DNA from: Acetobacter ascendens
Lineage (GTDB): Bacteria > Pseudomonadota > Alphaproteobacteria > Acetobacterales > Acetobacteraceae
Direction: 5' to 3'
Assembly (NCBI RefSeq): GCF_001766235.1
Contig: NZ_CP015164.1
Span: forward strand, 310,001 to 374,000
Length of the DNA: 64,000 nt
Position 1 is the stretch's first letter. Every line of letters starts with the position of its first letter. A model generated the notes under the pieces. It saw only the letters and a program-made list of their open reading frames with translations, did no database searches and had not been told where the DNA came from. Made by a program: the position numbers and the translations under genes. Of the stretch, positions 44,609 through 55,090 are shown in pieces.

Positions 44609-46619
44609 CAGTCAGCATCAGCGTACCTCGCGCCGGGCAGGTGCCCGCCAAGGTAACTGAAAGCACAGCCCCACTTTGCACGTGGGGGTGATGTGCCGAG
44701 GCATGGGTGTGCTGCGAGTCGTCATTCATCCCTGTGCGATCCGGAAAAGCTGACCATGCAAGGAAAGACGGAGTTCCGGTTTTCGTCAATCTCACTCGCA
44801 AGCCATGCCGTGTTGCTGTCATGACATGGGCAAACATTTTCTGGCCAACAAACGGGGCAAGAAAGATAGCAGCCAGCCGGTTCAGACTATCCTGCATGAT
44901 GGTAGCTGCCCGGCGTTCTGTAAAGTTTAGCTGTGATGCTAAAGCCACATCTGGCGCAGGCAAGCGAGTATCAGCCTGCGCAGAGGAGTCGTTTATGTGG
45001 GTTAAGGCGCGGTGTGCCAGCAGATCTGCATACCGGCGGATAGGGCTGGTAAAATGTGTGTAGTGGCCCAGCCGTAGGTCATAATGTGATGCTGCGCGGG
45101 TGCTATAGCGCGCCATGTGGCGTGGGCTATCTGGGCTGGGCTGCGCATGGGTGCGGAATAGTGCTGGCAATGCCTGCGCTTGCAATTTTTCCGCCGCGAT
45201 CTGATTAGCCAGAATCATGCACGCCGCCACCATATAATGTGCTTCCTGAGTGTTACGCGACACAAAGGCACAGGGTTGCCCGGTGGTATCAAACTGTACG
45301 TTCCAACCCGTTTCTTCCCGTTCCATCACACCGCGCTGCGTGGCTGCCTGCCGAATAGCGGCCCCTACATTACGCAGTGCGGGAAGTAGGGCAGATGGTA
45401 GCTGGGCCGCAGGATGTTCGGGCGGCAAGGTGGGCTGATGTGCGGGTGTATCAAATACTTGCTGCACGGCTTCGTATGTCAACCGCGCTGCACTTTGCAT
45501 AATCCCTTGGCCAATTTGGGCAGAAACCACATGCCCTGCAGGGGTGATGTGCATATCTGCAAACACACAAAATCGATCCTGCCCCGGAAGCAGAGAACAA
45601 GCTTGCGCAGAAAGAGCCAGCGGCAGCATGGGTACCACTTTGTCTGGCAGATAAATGGAATTGCCCCGTTCTTGGGCTTCTTTATCCAGCGCGGAGCCGG
45701 GCTTTACCCAATGCGCTACATCGGCAATGGCCACGATAAGATGAAAACCCTCGGCCGTTTGTTCAGCCCAGAGTGCATCATCAAAATCATGCGCCGAGGC
45801 ATCATCAATGGTGATGAGTGGCAGGTGGCGTAAATCTGTGCGGCCAGAAGGTGCTGGTGCGCCCTGTAAGGCAGCACTTTGCTGTGCGATCTGCTGGGCT
45901 TCGGCCTCGGCCTGCTCTGAAAATGCCGTGGGTGGATGATGGATCAACAGGCTGAGGCGCGAGGGCATGCCTGCATCATTCGCCTTGCCTAAAATGCTAT
46001 GCACATGCCCCGCATAAGCGCCATTGGGCAGAGTATGAGGTGTTGCCAGCCCAATCTGCTGTGGTGTGAGCGGGAGAGAGCTTGCGTCTTCTTCTGGTGT
46101 AAGCGGCAGGTTTAACCGGGCATCACATGGTAACAGCAAGGGTTCCGGTGTACTGGCAGGGGTAACGGGTAGGTTGTTATCAAGCCGGGTAAGCAGCCGC
46201 AGGCCACGGACCTCGCGCTTTTGGGTGCCTGTTGCCGGTCGCAGGCGCACAAGCACGATATCGCCGGGAAAGAGATACGGTGTATCCGGCGGCTTTATCA
46301 GCAATACAACGGGGCGGGACAGAGCATCATCGGCCAAAAAGCCAGCCGCGCTGCCATCATCTCGAATATAGGACACCCGCATACGGGCGATATCAGGCAG
46401 GCCGATGGATGCCTTGAGTGTGCCGGGAGCAAGATCAAGCAGGTTTTCCGCAACAGCCATATCGTGCAGCAGGGCACGTATGGCGGCCTTTTGCCGCATG
46501 GGAAGCCGGAAGTTGCGCAGAATGTCTGTTAACCCGGTGGCAGTTCCGGTGCGGCTTTCAAGAAAAGCCCGTAGCTCCTGCTCAGATGGCAGGGCAGAAA
46601 CATACGGGCTTGCCGACAT
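44589..46619 (-). CDS. rnr: Ribonuclease R (RNase II/RNB family)
   Basis: 3'-5' exoribonuclease of 676 residues. The RNB catalytic signature is TIDDASAHDFDDALWA, with the family segments IADVAHWV, ERGNSIYLPDKVVPMLP and TSPIRRYADLLAHRAL. The N-terminal winged-helix region (LTDILRNFRLPMRQKAAIRALL) supports RNase R over RNase II. It lacks the long basic C-terminal tail of E. coli RNase R. It starts 6 bp after the topA stop. Confidence 0.9.
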   Translation of the reverse strand: MSASPYVSALPSEQELRAFLESRTGTATGLTDILRNFRLPMRQKAAIRALLHDMAVAENLLDLAPGTLKASIGLPDIARMRVSYIRDDGSAAGFLADDALSRPVVLLIKPPDTPYLFPGDIVLVRLRPATGTQKREVRGLRLLTRLDNNLPVTPASTPEPLLLPCDARLNLPLTPEEDASSLPLTPQQIGLATPHTLPNGAYAGHVHSILGKANDAGMPSRLSLLIHHPPTAFSEQAEAEAQQIAQQSAALQGAPAPSGRTDLRHLPLITIDDASAHDFDDALWAEQTAEGFHLIVAIADVAHWVKPGSALDKEAQERGNSIYLPDKVVPMLPLALSAQACSLLPGQDRFCVFADMHITPAGHVVSAQIGQGIMQSAARLTYEAVQQVFDTPAHQPTLPPEHPAAQLPSALLPALRNVGAAIRQAATQRGVMEREETGWNVQFDTTGQPCAFVSRNTQEAHYMVAACMILANQIAAEKLQAQALPALFRTHAQPSPDSPRHMARYSTRAASHYDLRLGHYTHFTSPIRRYADLLAHRALTHINDSSAQADTRLPAPDVALASQLNFTERRAATIMQDSLNRLAAIFLAPFVGQKMFAHVMTATRHGLRVRLTKTGTPSFLAWSAFPDRTGMNDDSQHTHASAHHPHVQSGAVLSVTLAGTCPARGTLMLTDAVYEH

Positions 46620-46625
46620 GACAGA

Positions 46626-49436
46626 TTACTCGGTTTCGGCTTTTTTCTTGCGCGTTGTGGTGGTGGCCTTCTTTTTGGCGGGCGCCTTTTTCTTGGGGGC
46701 CGCTTTTTCTGCACCATCTGCATCAGCCTTGGCTGTGCTTTTGGTTGCGGTTTTCTTTTTGGCTGCCGTTTTTGTGGTGGTGGCCTTCTTTTTGGCGGGC
46801 GCCTTTTTCTTGGGGGCCGCTTTTTCTGCACCATCTGCATCAGCCTTGGCTGTGCTTTTGGTTGCGGTTTTCTTTTTGGCTGCCGTTTTTGTGGTGGTGG
46901 CTTTCTTTTTAGCACCAGCCTTGGCTTTTAGGGGTTTGCCCTTGTCTACCAACAAGGCCACGGCCTCATCCAGCGTTACGGCATCCATATCCGTGCCACG
47001 CGGCAGGGTAGCCACTATCTGGCCATGCTGCACATACGGGCCAAAGCGGCCTTTGCGCACCATAACTGGCTCACCATCCTTGGGGTGCACACCCAAATTG
47101 CGGATAGAGGCCAGCTTTTTAGCCAGTGCATCCACAGCACGGTTGAGGCCAATGGTCAGAACATCATCGTCCTTGTCCAAAGATCCGTACACCGCGCCCA
47201 TTTTTACAAACGGACCAAAGCGCCCAAGCCCGGCCTGAATGGGCTCGCCCGTTTCGGGGTGAATACCAACAAGGCGCGGCAGAGAGAGCAGGCCAAGAGC
47301 CTGATCCAGCGTAATGCTTTCCCCAGTGATATTTTTGGGCAGGGAGGCACGTTTGGGCTTGGCTTTTTTGTCTTCTGGGTTGGGTTCACCCTGCTGCACA
47401 TACAGGCCCCACGGGCCTTGGCGCACGGTAATATCCTCATGCGTTTCCGGGTTCTGGCCCAAAAGGCGCATACCGTCCTTAAGGGCGGCCTCATCACCTT
47501 CTTCCGCGCTGTCGGCCGTTAAGCGGCGGGTGTACTGGCATTCCGGGTAGTTGGAGCAGCCAATAAACGCGCCATAACGGCCCAGCTTCAGGCCAAGGCG
47601 GCCTGTGCCGCAGGAGGGGCAAACCCGTGGGTCTGATCCATCAGCGCGTTCGGGGAAGAAGAATGGCCCCAAGTCCTTATCGAGTGCATTGAGCACATCG
47701 GTAATGGTGAGTTCCTTGGTGCCGGATACGGCTTTGGAAAAATCGTTCCAGAACGCGGCCAGAACCTGCTTCCACTGCGCGCGGCCACCGGAGATATCAT
47801 CCAGCAGTTCTTCAAGGCTGGCGGTAAAGCCCGTATCCACATACCGTTCAAAGAACGAGACAAGGAAGGCCGTTACCAGCCGCCCGCGTGCTTCGGGAAT
47901 AAAGCGGCGGTTTTCTAGGCGCACGTAGCTGCGGTCTTGCAGTACGGTCAGAATAGAAGCGTAGGTAGAGGGGCGACCAATGCCCAGCTCTTCCATCTTT
48001 TTGACCAGAGATGCTTCGGAATAACGCGGTGGCGGCTGTGTGAAGTGCTGCTCGGCATCCACTTTTTCGCGCTTGAGCGGGTCTTTTTCCTGCATGCTGG
48101 GCAGCATACGGGCATCATCATCCGCTGCTTTCTCGGTATCATCGCGCCCTTCACGGTAGAGCTTGAGAAAGCCCTCAAACGTGATGATGGAGCCATTGGC
48201 ACGCAGCACGGTCTGGCCGGAGGGACCTGCGATATCTACTGCCACCTGATCTAGCGATGCAGATTCCATCTGGCTGGCAACAGCACGCTTCCACACCAGT
48301 TCGTACAACCGGCGCTGGTCATTATTCAGGAATCGGGCAACGGATTCAGGCGTGCGGGACACATCGGTGGGGCGCACGGCCTCATGCGCTTCCTGCGCGT
48401 TCTTGACCTTGGAGGTATAGATACGCGGTTTGGCAGGCACATATTCTGTGCCAATTTTCTGGCCGATATGCTGGCGAATAGCGTTGATGGCTTCTTGCGC
48501 CATCGTCACGCCATCGGTTCGCATATACGTAATCAAACCTACGGTTTCACCACCCAGATCCATACCTTCATAAAGCTGCTGGGCGGTGCGCATGGTGGTT
48601 TGCGCGCTCATGCCCAACTTGCGGGAGGCTTCCTGCTGCAAGGTGGAGGTGGTGAACGGCGGTTGCGGATTGCGGCGAACCTTGCGGCGTTCGATAGATT
48701 TTACGGCAAGGTTTTCAGCTTCCACCGCTTTTTTGGCGGCCTCGGCCAGTTCCGCATTGTGCAGATCAAACTGATCCAGCTTTTTGCCGTTCAGATGTGT
48801 TAGCCGAGCGCTAAAGGCAGCACCTGCGGGGGTAAGCAGCGATGCAATAACGCTCCAGTATTCCCGCGGTTTAAAAACCTCAATCTCGGCTTCCCGCTCA
48901 CAAATCAGGCGCAGTGCCACAGATTGCACACGCCCCGCACTGCGAGACCCCGGCAGCTTGCGCCACAACACGGGGGAAAGCGTAAAGCCCACCAGATAAT
49001 CCAGCGCCCGGCGGGCCAGATAGGCCTCAATCAGCGGGAAATCCAGATCCCGCGGGTGCTCCATGGCGTAGCGAATGGCAGATTTGGTAATTTCGTTAAA
49101 CGTAACGCGCTGAACGTCTACCCCTTTCAGGGCTTTGCGTTCTTCCAGCATGGCGCGCACATGCCACGAAATGGCTTCACCCTCACGGTCCGGGTCAGTG
49201 GCCAGATACAAACGGTGTGCGCCTTTAAGCGCTTTGACAATGGCGGCAACCTGCTTCATGCCCCGCTCATCAGACTGCCACTTCATGGCAAAGTCTTCAT
49301 CCGGCAGCACGGAACCATCCTTGGGTGGCAGATCGCGCACATGCCCGAAGGAGGCCAGCACCGTGTAGCCATCCCCCAGATATTTGTTGATCGTTTTTGC
49401 CTTTGCGGGCGATTCGACCACAACAACGTCAGTCAT
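46626..49436 (-). CDS. topA: DNA topoisomerase I
   Basis: Type IA topoisomerase of 936 residues that relaxes negative supercoils. The TOPRIM domain has VVVESPAKAKTINKYLG and LATDPDREGEAISWH. The active-site Tyr lies in VGLITYMRTDGVT, and PFTTSTLQQEA is typical. A four-Cys zinc element (CPSCGTGRLGLKLG, then CSNYPEC) is followed by three further C-terminal repeats (KKGRFGPYVQ type). The last 110 or so residues are a Lys/Ala/Thr tail built from a 39-residue tandem duplication. The gene lies between dprA and rnr. Confidence 0.95.
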   Translation of the reverse strand: MTDVVVVESPAKAKTINKYLGDGYTVLASFGHVRDLPPKDGSVLPDEDFAMKWQSDERGMKQVAAIVKALKGAHRLYLATDPDREGEAISWHVRAMLEERKALKGVDVQRVTFNEITKSAIRYAMEHPRDLDFPLIEAYLARRALDYLVGFTLSPVLWRKLPGSRSAGRVQSVALRLICEREAEIEVFKPREYWSVIASLLTPAGAAFSARLTHLNGKKLDQFDLHNAELAEAAKKAVEAENLAVKSIERRKVRRNPQPPFTTSTLQQEASRKLGMSAQTTMRTAQQLYEGMDLGGETVGLITYMRTDGVTMAQEAINAIRQHIGQKIGTEYVPAKPRIYTSKVKNAQEAHEAVRPTDVSRTPESVARFLNNDQRRLYELVWKRAVASQMESASLDQVAVDIAGPSGQTVLRANGSIITFEGFLKLYREGRDDTEKAADDDARMLPSMQEKDPLKREKVDAEQHFTQPPPRYSEASLVKKMEELGIGRPSTYASILTVLQDRSYVRLENRRFIPEARGRLVTAFLVSFFERYVDTGFTASLEELLDDISGGRAQWKQVLAAFWNDFSKAVSGTKELTITDVLNALDKDLGPFFFPERADGSDPRVCPSCGTGRLGLKLGRYGAFIGCSNYPECQYTRRLTADSAEEGDEAALKDGMRLLGQNPETHEDITVRQGPWGLYVQQGEPNPEDKKAKPKRASLPKNITGESITLDQALGLLSLPRLVGIHPETGEPIQAGLGRFGPFVKMGAVYGSLDKDDDVLTIGLNRAVDALAKKLASIRNLGVHPKDGEPVMVRKGRFGPYVQHGQIVATLPRGTDMDAVTLDEAVALLVDKGKPLKAKAGAKKKATTTKTAAKKKTATKSTAKADADGAEKAAPKKKAPAKKKATTTKTAAKKKTATKSTAKADADGAEKAAPKKKAPAKKKATTTTRKKKAETE
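46664..46897 (-). repeat. 117-bp tandem duplication in the topA tail
   Basis: Two apparently identical 117-bp units (46664-46780 and 46781-46897) encode 39 residues each, rich in Lys, Ala and Thr with one acidic insert (ADADGAE). A diverged partial third unit follows from 46898. Since 117 is a multiple of three, the frame is kept. Confidence 0.9.
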
Positions 49437-49465
49437 ACTCTCTCCGACCTGCCTGCAAGCAGCAC

Positions 49466-50704
49466 TTACCCTGCCGTTTCTGCCTGATTATCCGCCAGAC
49501 CGACCATGCCCCCAGAATAAGTGGAGACGCAGCCGGAAAGCTCAAGTTCCGTGAGCGCGACAAGCACGGCAGAAGCCGAGAACTGGCAGCGCCTAATCAG
49601 ATCGTCAACCGCTATGGGCGTAAAGGAGAGGAGCGAAAGCAGGTTTTCACGCACATCTTGTGCGGTGGAGGGCGCTGAAAAATGCGGTTTTAGGGCAATT
49701 GGTTCTTTTTCATCCACATTTTGGGGAGAAGCAAAAAATGCAGGCTCCGGACGGTCTAAAACAAAAGGCAGACCGGTTTGAGCAGAGGATGCAGATTTTT
49801 TTTGGCGTGGCGCAGAAACGCCGGGAAGGGATACGATAGAGCCAGCAGGTTGAGGGACGACTGGTGGCAGATGCGGCAAAATATCTGCCACACTTTCTGT
49901 GAGAATAGCGCCGTTACGCAAAAGATTGTTACTGCCCCGGCAACGCGGGTCTAGCGGTGAGCCGGGAACAGCAAATAATTCCCGCCCGTAATCCACCACC
50001 ATGCGGGCCGTAATGAGGGTACCGGAATGGGGTGCAGCTTCTACCACAACACACCCAAGGCCCAAGCCTGCAATAAGCCGGTTACGGCGTGGGAAGTGGC
50101 GGGCCAAAGGGGCCGTGCCCAGCGGGGCTTCAGTGACCACTGCGCCTTTTTGGGCAATTTCTGCCTGAAGGTTGGCATTTTCTGGCGGGTAGGGGCAATC
50201 CAGCCCGCCAGCAATGGCGGCAATGGTGCAGCCTTGGCGATGCAGTGCGCCTTTATGGGCAGCTTTATCAATGCCGCGTGCCAAGCCGGAAATAACACTT
50301 AGCCCGGATTCTACCAGCTCTGTTGCAAGGCTTTCTGCCAGCCGCATACCCTGTGCCGAGGCATTGCGTGCGCCCACAATGCTTACCCCCGCACGGCTGA
50401 GGCATAAAACATCACCCAGAACACTTAGCACAGGTGGCGCATCTGGAATCTGACGTAAAAAAGCAGGGTAATCTGCATCAAAAAGTGTGAGGAAACAGCC
50501 TCCCATCTGCAAGGTGGCGTCTATCTCCCGCATCACCACAGCCATGGGGGGTATCACCGGCTGGTTGCGGCCTTTCACTGGCAGATAAGGCAGGGCTTCC
50601 AGCGCTTCTGCGGCAGAACCGTATTTATCTACCAGTTTCCGCCATGTGCGTGGGCCAACCTGTTCGGTACGTGCCAGACGAAGGCAGGCGGGCAGGGATG
50701 TCAT
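49466..50704 (-). CDS. dprA: DNA processing protein DprA
   Basis: 412 residues. The Rossmann-like core has VSIVGARNASAQGMRLAESLA, SVISGLARGIDKAAHKGAL, AIAGGLDCPYPPEN, FPRRNRLIAGL, VVEAAPHSGTLITAR and FAVPGSPLDPRCRGSNNLLR. A C-terminal winged-helix-like domain (LLSLLSFTPIAVDDLIRRCQ) follows a variable linker. DprA loads RecA on incoming single-stranded DNA during transformation. The reading frame is intact although comEC nearby is not. The gene starts 30 bp after plsY. Confidence 0.93.
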   Translation of the reverse strand: MTSLPACLRLARTEQVGPRTWRKLVDKYGSAAEALEALPYLPVKGRNQPVIPPMAVVMREIDATLQMGGCFLTLFDADYPAFLRQIPDAPPVLSVLGDVLCLSRAGVSIVGARNASAQGMRLAESLATELVESGLSVISGLARGIDKAAHKGALHRQGCTIAAIAGGLDCPYPPENANLQAEIAQKGAVVTEAPLGTAPLARHFPRRNRLIAGLGLGCVVVEAAPHSGTLITARMVVDYGRELFAVPGSPLDPRCRGSNNLLRNGAILTESVADILPHLPPVVPQPAGSIVSLPGVSAPRQKKSASSAQTGLPFVLDRPEPAFFASPQNVDEKEPIALKPHFSAPSTAQDVRENLLSLLSFTPIAVDDLIRRCQFSASAVLVALTELELSGCVSTYSGGMVGLADNQAETAG

Positions 50705-50734
50705 GCTTGGGTAATCAGGCAGCCAAATTGCGGA

Positions 50735-51376
50735 TCACGGCTTCTTCTCACCAATCCGCGGTTCTTTTCCGCTGAAAATGCGGACAATGTTTTCATGATG
50801 CCGCGCAATCACCAACACACTGATAAGCACAGCCGCCAAGGGCTTGGGGGAAGCCTGAAAGGAAAAGCCATAAAGTGCCAGCAACACCACCGGCATGATG
50901 ATGAAGGCTGCCAAAGCCCCGGCAGAAGAAATACGCGTGAGCTTGGCAACACTCAGCCACGTGGCGCAGCCAGCCAGCCCGGTAAGCGGAGAAAGAGCCA
51001 GCATGGCACCCAGCCCGGTTGCAACACCTTTACCGCCCTTAAACCCCAGAAAAATCGGGTAGCAATGCCCCACCACAGCGGCCAGAGCCGCTACGGTTAC
51101 GGTGCGGTCTGAAAAATCAGGCGGGGTCATAATCCAGGCAATGGCAACTGCCAAAAAGCCCTTGGCAGCATCTAGCAGCAGTGTTGCTGCGGCCAGATCC
51201 TTACGGCCTGTGCGCAGCACATTGGTGGCCCCGATATTGCCGGAACCAATTTTGCGCAAATCTCCTGCACCCGCCAGATTGGTAAGGAGCATGCCAAAAG
51301 GCACGCTGCCCAGCGTATAGCCCATGAACGCCATGGCCGCGACAAGCTTTAAGGCATAGGGAGGCAGGGATTCCAT
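50735..51376 (-). CDS. plsY: Glycerol-3-phosphate acyltransferase PlsY
   Basis: Inner-membrane enzyme of about 213 residues that acylates glycerol-3-phosphate from acyl-phosphate, starting phospholipid synthesis. Motifs are GSVPFGMLL, RKIGSGNIGATNVLRTG, GHCYPIFLGFKGGKGVATGLG and the late HHENIVRIFSGKEPRIG. The start at 51376 shares bases with the upstream pyrC stop (TAATG), so translation is coupled. Its acyl-phosphate supplier plsX is not in the window. Confidence 0.94.
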   Translation of the reverse strand: MESLPPYALKLVAAMAFMGYTLGSVPFGMLLTNLAGAGDLRKIGSGNIGATNVLRTGRKDLAAATLLLDAAKGFLAVAIAWIMTPPDFSDRTVTVAALAAVVGHCYPIFLGFKGGKGVATGLGAMLALSPLTGLAGCATWLSVAKLTRISSAGALAAFIIMPVVLLALYGFSFQASPKPLAAVLISVLVIARHHENIVRIFSGKEPRIGEKKP

Positions 51377-52668
51377 TATGCCTGTCCTGCCGCATACACC
51401 CGGCGGCCAGCTTTCCATGTGCCAAGCACGCGGCCTTCTAGCGGGCGGCCATCAAAGGGTGTGTTTTGCGCACGGCCCGGCAGTTTACCAGCCTCTACCA
51501 GCCAGCTTTGTTCGGGATCGAACAGGCACAGATCAGCCGCAGCACCCACAGCCAGCGTGCCGCATTCTGCACCTAGCAACTGCGCAGGGCGGTGGGTGAG
51601 CAGGGAAAGTGCTTGAGGCAGCGTGAGCGTGCTATCATGCACACGTGCCAGCGTAACACCCAGAAGCGTTACCAAGCCTGTGCCACCGGTTGCGGCCTGC
51701 GCAAAGGGCAGGCGCTTATCATCCGCATCACGCGGGAGATGGTCCGAGCCAATGGCGTCTATCGTGCCATCAGCCAGTGCTGCGCAAATGGCCAGCCGAT
51801 CATCCTCGCTCCGCAATGGGGGCGAGAATTTGGCATAGGTGCGGAAATCGCCAATCGTGTTTTCGTTCAGGTCAAAATACGGCGGAGCGGTATCACACGT
51901 TACATTCAGCCCGCGTTCCTTGGCCTGCCGAATAAGGGCCACACCTTCACCGGTGGAAACATGGGCAAAATGCAGGCGTCCGCCCGTAAGTTCAGCCAGA
52001 CGAATATCCCGCGCAATCATGATGGCTTCTGCTGCGGCCGGAATGCCGGGTAGCCCCAACCGTGTGGCCAAAGCCCCAGCCGTGGCGCAGCCAGACCCTG
52101 CCAATGAGGGTTCTTCAGGGTGCTGTACAATCATGGCCCCAAAGCCGCTGGCGTAGGAAAGGGCCAACCGCATCAGGCGTGCGGGGTCTAGCGCACGTGC
52201 ACCATCCGTAAAGGCTACGGCACCGGCTTCGTGCAGTAGGCCAATTTCTGCCAGTTCCTTCCCTTCGCACCCTTTGGTGAGGGCACCGTAGGGCAAAATA
52301 GTGATAGCCCCGGTTTCTTCCCCACGGGTGCGGAGCATCCGCACAAGGGCCGGGTTATCTATGGCCGGTTTGCAGGTGGGCAGCACGGCAAGGGTGGTAA
52401 TGCCCCCGGCAGAAGCGGCCCGCGCGGCGGAGGAAACGGTTTCACGGTATTCATATCCCGGTTCACCAATTTCTACGCGCATATCCACAAGGCCAGGGCA
52501 CAGCACAGCGTTTTTGCCATCAATAACGGTGGCATTTTCTGGCGTGCCTTCGGCTCCGGCTTTATCCGTGCCAACAATAACGCCATCACGCACCAGCAGG
52601 CGGCCGGGTTGGTCCAGCCCGGATGCAGGGTCTATCAGGCGGACGTTTTCAAATAAAAGGGTATTCAT
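51376..52668 (-). CDS. Dihydroorotase-like protein, probably non-catalytic
   Basis: Amidohydrolase-fold protein of 430 residues, clearly homologous to class I dihydroorotase ([43 protein letters not shown]). The first metal-binding motif, normally HxH after VDM, reads RVE ([10 protein letters not shown]). The usual PHHL element is also changed (APPYF). Other ligands look kept, including the His of AHVST and the Asp of SDH. This matches pseudo-dihydroorotases (PyrC'/PyrX of pseudomonads) that support assembly of the PyrB aspartate transcarbamoylase. The start overlaps the pyrB stop as ATGA. A true dihydroorotase is expected elsewhere in the genome. Confidence 0.85.
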   Translation of the reverse strand: MNTLLFENVRLIDPASGLDQPGRLLVRDGVIVGTDKAGAEGTPENATVIDGKNAVLCPGLVDMRVEIGEPGYEYRETVSSAARAASAGGITTLAVLPTCKPAIDNPALVRMLRTRGEETGAITILPYGALTKGCEGKELAEIGLLHEAGAVAFTDGARALDPARLMRLALSYASGFGAMIVQHPEEPSLAGSGCATAGALATRLGLPGIPAAAEAIMIARDIRLAELTGGRLHFAHVSTGEGVALIRQAKERGLNVTCDTAPPYFDLNENTIGDFRTYAKFSPPLRSEDDRLAICAALADGTIDAIGSDHLPRDADDKRLPFAQAATGGTGLVTLLGVTLARVHDSTLTLPQALSLLTHRPAQLLGAECGTLAVGAAADLCLFDPEQSWLVEAGKLPGRAQNTPFDGRPLEGRVLGTWKAGRRVYAAGQA

Positions 52669-53606
52669 GCGGCGGGCCTGCTGCGGGTAAGGCGGTCCAG
52701 AACGGCCATGCGCACGGCAACGCCCATTTCAACCTGTTCCTGAATGACGCTCTGGCTAGAATCAGCGACAAGACTGTCTATTTCCACCCCACGGTTCATG
52801 GGGCCGGGGTGCATAACCAGCGCATTCTTGCGGGCCAACTGCAACCGGCGCTGATCCAGCCCGAAAAAGCGGAAATATTCACGCGCGCTGGGGATAAGGC
52901 CGGAGGACATGCGCTCACGCTGCAAACGTAGCATCATCACTACGTCCACATCCTGCAAGCCTTCTTCCATATTGTGGAAGATTTCCACCCCGCGTTGCTT
53001 CATGGCGCCGGGCACCAGCGTTGGCGGGCCAACAAGCCGCACTGTGCTACCCATGCCAGTAAGCAGGAAGATATTGGAGCGCGCCACGCGGGAATGTGAA
53101 ACATCCCCACAAATGGCCACTTTCAGCCCAGCCAACGTGCCCAAGTGGCGGCGAATTGTCAGCGCATCCAGCAGGGCCTGTGTGGGGTGCTCGTGCATGC
53201 CGTCACCAGCGTTTACCACGCTGGCTTCCACCTTTTGCGCCAGCAGAGCCGGTGCGCCGGATTGAGAATGACGCACCACCAGCAGGTCTGTCCGCATAGC
53301 GTTGAGCGTTGCGGCCGTGTCCAGCAGCGTTTCACCCTTGTTCACCGAGGATTGGGCAACGGACATATTGATAACGTCCGCCCCCAAACGCTTGCCCGCC
53401 AGCTCGAAAGATGTGCGGGTGCGCGTACTATCCTCAAAGAACAGGTTGATAAGGGTGCGCCCCCGCAGCACATCGCGCGGCACCTTGCGGGAGCGGTTTA
53501 ACAGGGCATAGCTTTCGGCCAGATCCAGCAAAGGCTCGATCTGGTCGGGCGTCATGCCTTCCAGCCCGAGCAGATGCCGGGTGTGGCGGCCGGAAAAGCT
53601 AGCCAT
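52665..53606 (-). CDS. pyrB: Aspartate carbamoyltransferase catalytic subunit
   Basis: Joins carbamoyl phosphate and aspartate in pyrimidine synthesis. About 313 residues with [13 protein letters not shown] (carbamoyl-phosphate site), [51 protein letters not shown] and [11 protein letters not shown]. The start at 53606 (MASFSGRH) overlaps the gltX stop by 8 bp; the longer frame to 53669 is within gltX. The pyrI regulatory subunit is absent and a pseudo-dihydroorotase follows, the arrangement of class A transcarbamoylases. Confidence 0.95.
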   Translation of the reverse strand: MASFSGRHTRHLLGLEGMTPDQIEPLLDLAESYALLNRSRKVPRDVLRGRTLINLFFEDSTRTRTSFELAGKRLGADVINMSVAQSSVNKGETLLDTAATLNAMRTDLLVVRHSQSGAPALLAQKVEASVVNAGDGMHEHPTQALLDALTIRRHLGTLAGLKVAICGDVSHSRVARSNIFLLTGMGSTVRLVGPPTLVPGAMKQRGVEIFHNMEEGLQDVDVVMMLRLQRERMSSGLIPSAREYFRFFGLDQRRLQLARKNALVMHPGPMNRGVEIDSLVADSSQSVIQEQVEMGVAVRMAVLDRLTRSRPAA

Positions 53607-55005
53607 GCAGAACGGCTCCCAAACGGGCGAGGGTTTCATCCTTGCCCAGTGCTTGCAGGGTGGCATCAATGCCGGGGGAGGTGTTGGAGCCTGTTACGGC
53701 AGCGCGCACAGGCTGGGCCACCTTGCCCAGCTTCAACTCATGCTTTTCAGCAAAGGTGCGCAGGGTGGTATCAATGGCTTCTGGGGTAAAATCTGGCACG
53801 GCGGCCAAGTCACGCGCCAGTTCACCCAGCATGGTACGGGCTTCTGGTGTGAGCAGCTTTTGCGCTTTGTCATTGAACGTTAGCGGCACCTGACGGCCAA
53901 GGAAAGCTGCACTTTCTGCCAGTTCAACCAGCGTGCGTGCGCGTTCCTTCAGCCCCGGCATCAGGGCGGCCACGCGGGCGCGGGTGGTTTCATCCACGCT
54001 TACGCCATCCATCTTTTTAAAGCGTTCCATCACATCGTTGGTCAGGCGTTCATCATCCGCCTGCCGCAGCCATACGGCGTTGATGTGCAGCAGCTTGGCG
54101 TAATCCATGCGGGAAGGAGAGCGGCCAACGCCATCAATATCAAACAGCTTGATCTGCTCTTCACGCGAGAGGATTTCCGCATCCCCGTGACCCCAGCCCA
54201 GACGCAGCAGATAGTTGCACAGGGCTTCGGGCAGGTAGCCCATTTCACGGAATTCCACCACAGATTGTGCACCGTGGCGTTTGGAAAGCTTAGCGCCATC
54301 CGGTCCATGAATAAGCGGTAAATGCCCAAAGCGTGGCAGGTCCCACCCCATGGCGCGGTAAATCATGGCTTGGCGGAAGGTGTTGGTTAAGTGGTCATCA
54401 CCACGGATCACGTGGGTAATGGCCATATCGTGGTCATCCACCACAACGGCGTGCTGATAGGTGGGGGTGCCATCGGAACGCAGGATGATCATGTCATCCA
54501 GTTCGGCATTGGCAACGCGCACTTCACCCTGCACGAGGTCATTGATTGTGGCTTCCCCTTCACGCGGGGCTTTAATACGCACGGCAAAAGGTGCGCCAGC
54601 CGGAGCTTCGGATGGGTCCCGATCCCGCCACATGCCATTATAGCGCGGGGGCAGGCCTTTGGCCTTGGCGTCCTCACGCATTTGGTGCAGCTCTTCAGGC
54701 GTGCAATAGCATTTATAGGCAAGGCCCTTTTCCAGCAGATCAAGGGCCACTTCCCGGTGCCGAGCCTCACGCGAGGACTGGAAGACCGGTTCTTCATCCG
54801 GTTCAATTCCCATCCAGGCCAGACCGTCAAAAATAACGTCTACAGCCTGTTGGGTGGAACGCTCACGGTCGGTATCCTCAATACGCAGGAGGAACTCGCC
54901 GCCGTGATGACGGGCAAAGAGGAAATTGAACAGGGCTGCGCGGGCGTTGCCAATATGCAGCAGGCCTGTAGGACTCGGAGCGAAGCGTGTACGGATGGTG
55001 GTCAT
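53599..55005 (-). CDS. gltX: Glutamyl-tRNA synthetase
   Basis: Class I synthetase of about 468 residues. The HIGH-type motif is in [18 protein letters not shown], the KMSKS-type motif is KLSKRHG, and [11 protein letters not shown] and [13 protein letters not shown] are typical. The start at 55005 (MTTIRTRFA) is the family N terminus. It is first in the nine-gene run to 42532 and divergent from comEC with 85 bp between starts. Acetobacteraceae may use a second copy as a Glu-tRNA-Gln enzyme; that is not decidable here. Confidence 0.95.
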   Translation of the reverse strand: MTTIRTRFAPSPTGLLHIGNARAALFNFLFARHHGGEFLLRIEDTDRERSTQQAVDVIFDGLAWMGIEPDEEPVFQSSREARHREVALDLLEKGLAYKCYCTPEELHQMREDAKAKGLPPRYNGMWRDRDPSEAPAGAPFAVRIKAPREGEATINDLVQGEVRVANAELDDMIILRSDGTPTYQHAVVVDDHDMAITHVIRGDDHLTNTFRQAMIYRAMGWDLPRFGHLPLIHGPDGAKLSKRHGAQSVVEFREMGYLPEALCNYLLRLGWGHGDAEILSREEQIKLFDIDGVGRSPSRMDYAKLLHINAVWLRQADDERLTNDVMERFKKMDGVSVDETTRARVAALMPGLKERARTLVELAESAAFLGRQVPLTFNDKAQKLLTPEARTMLGELARDLAAVPDFTPEAIDTTLRTFAEKHELKLGKVAQPVRAAVTGSNTSPGIDATLQALGKDETLARLGAVLHG

Positions 55006-55090
55006 GGGGTGGTTCCATACCATGCGCAAGCGCAAGGAGCCATATGCCACGCCTGATGTTACACCTGCATTCTAGGAACAAAGGCGGCTG

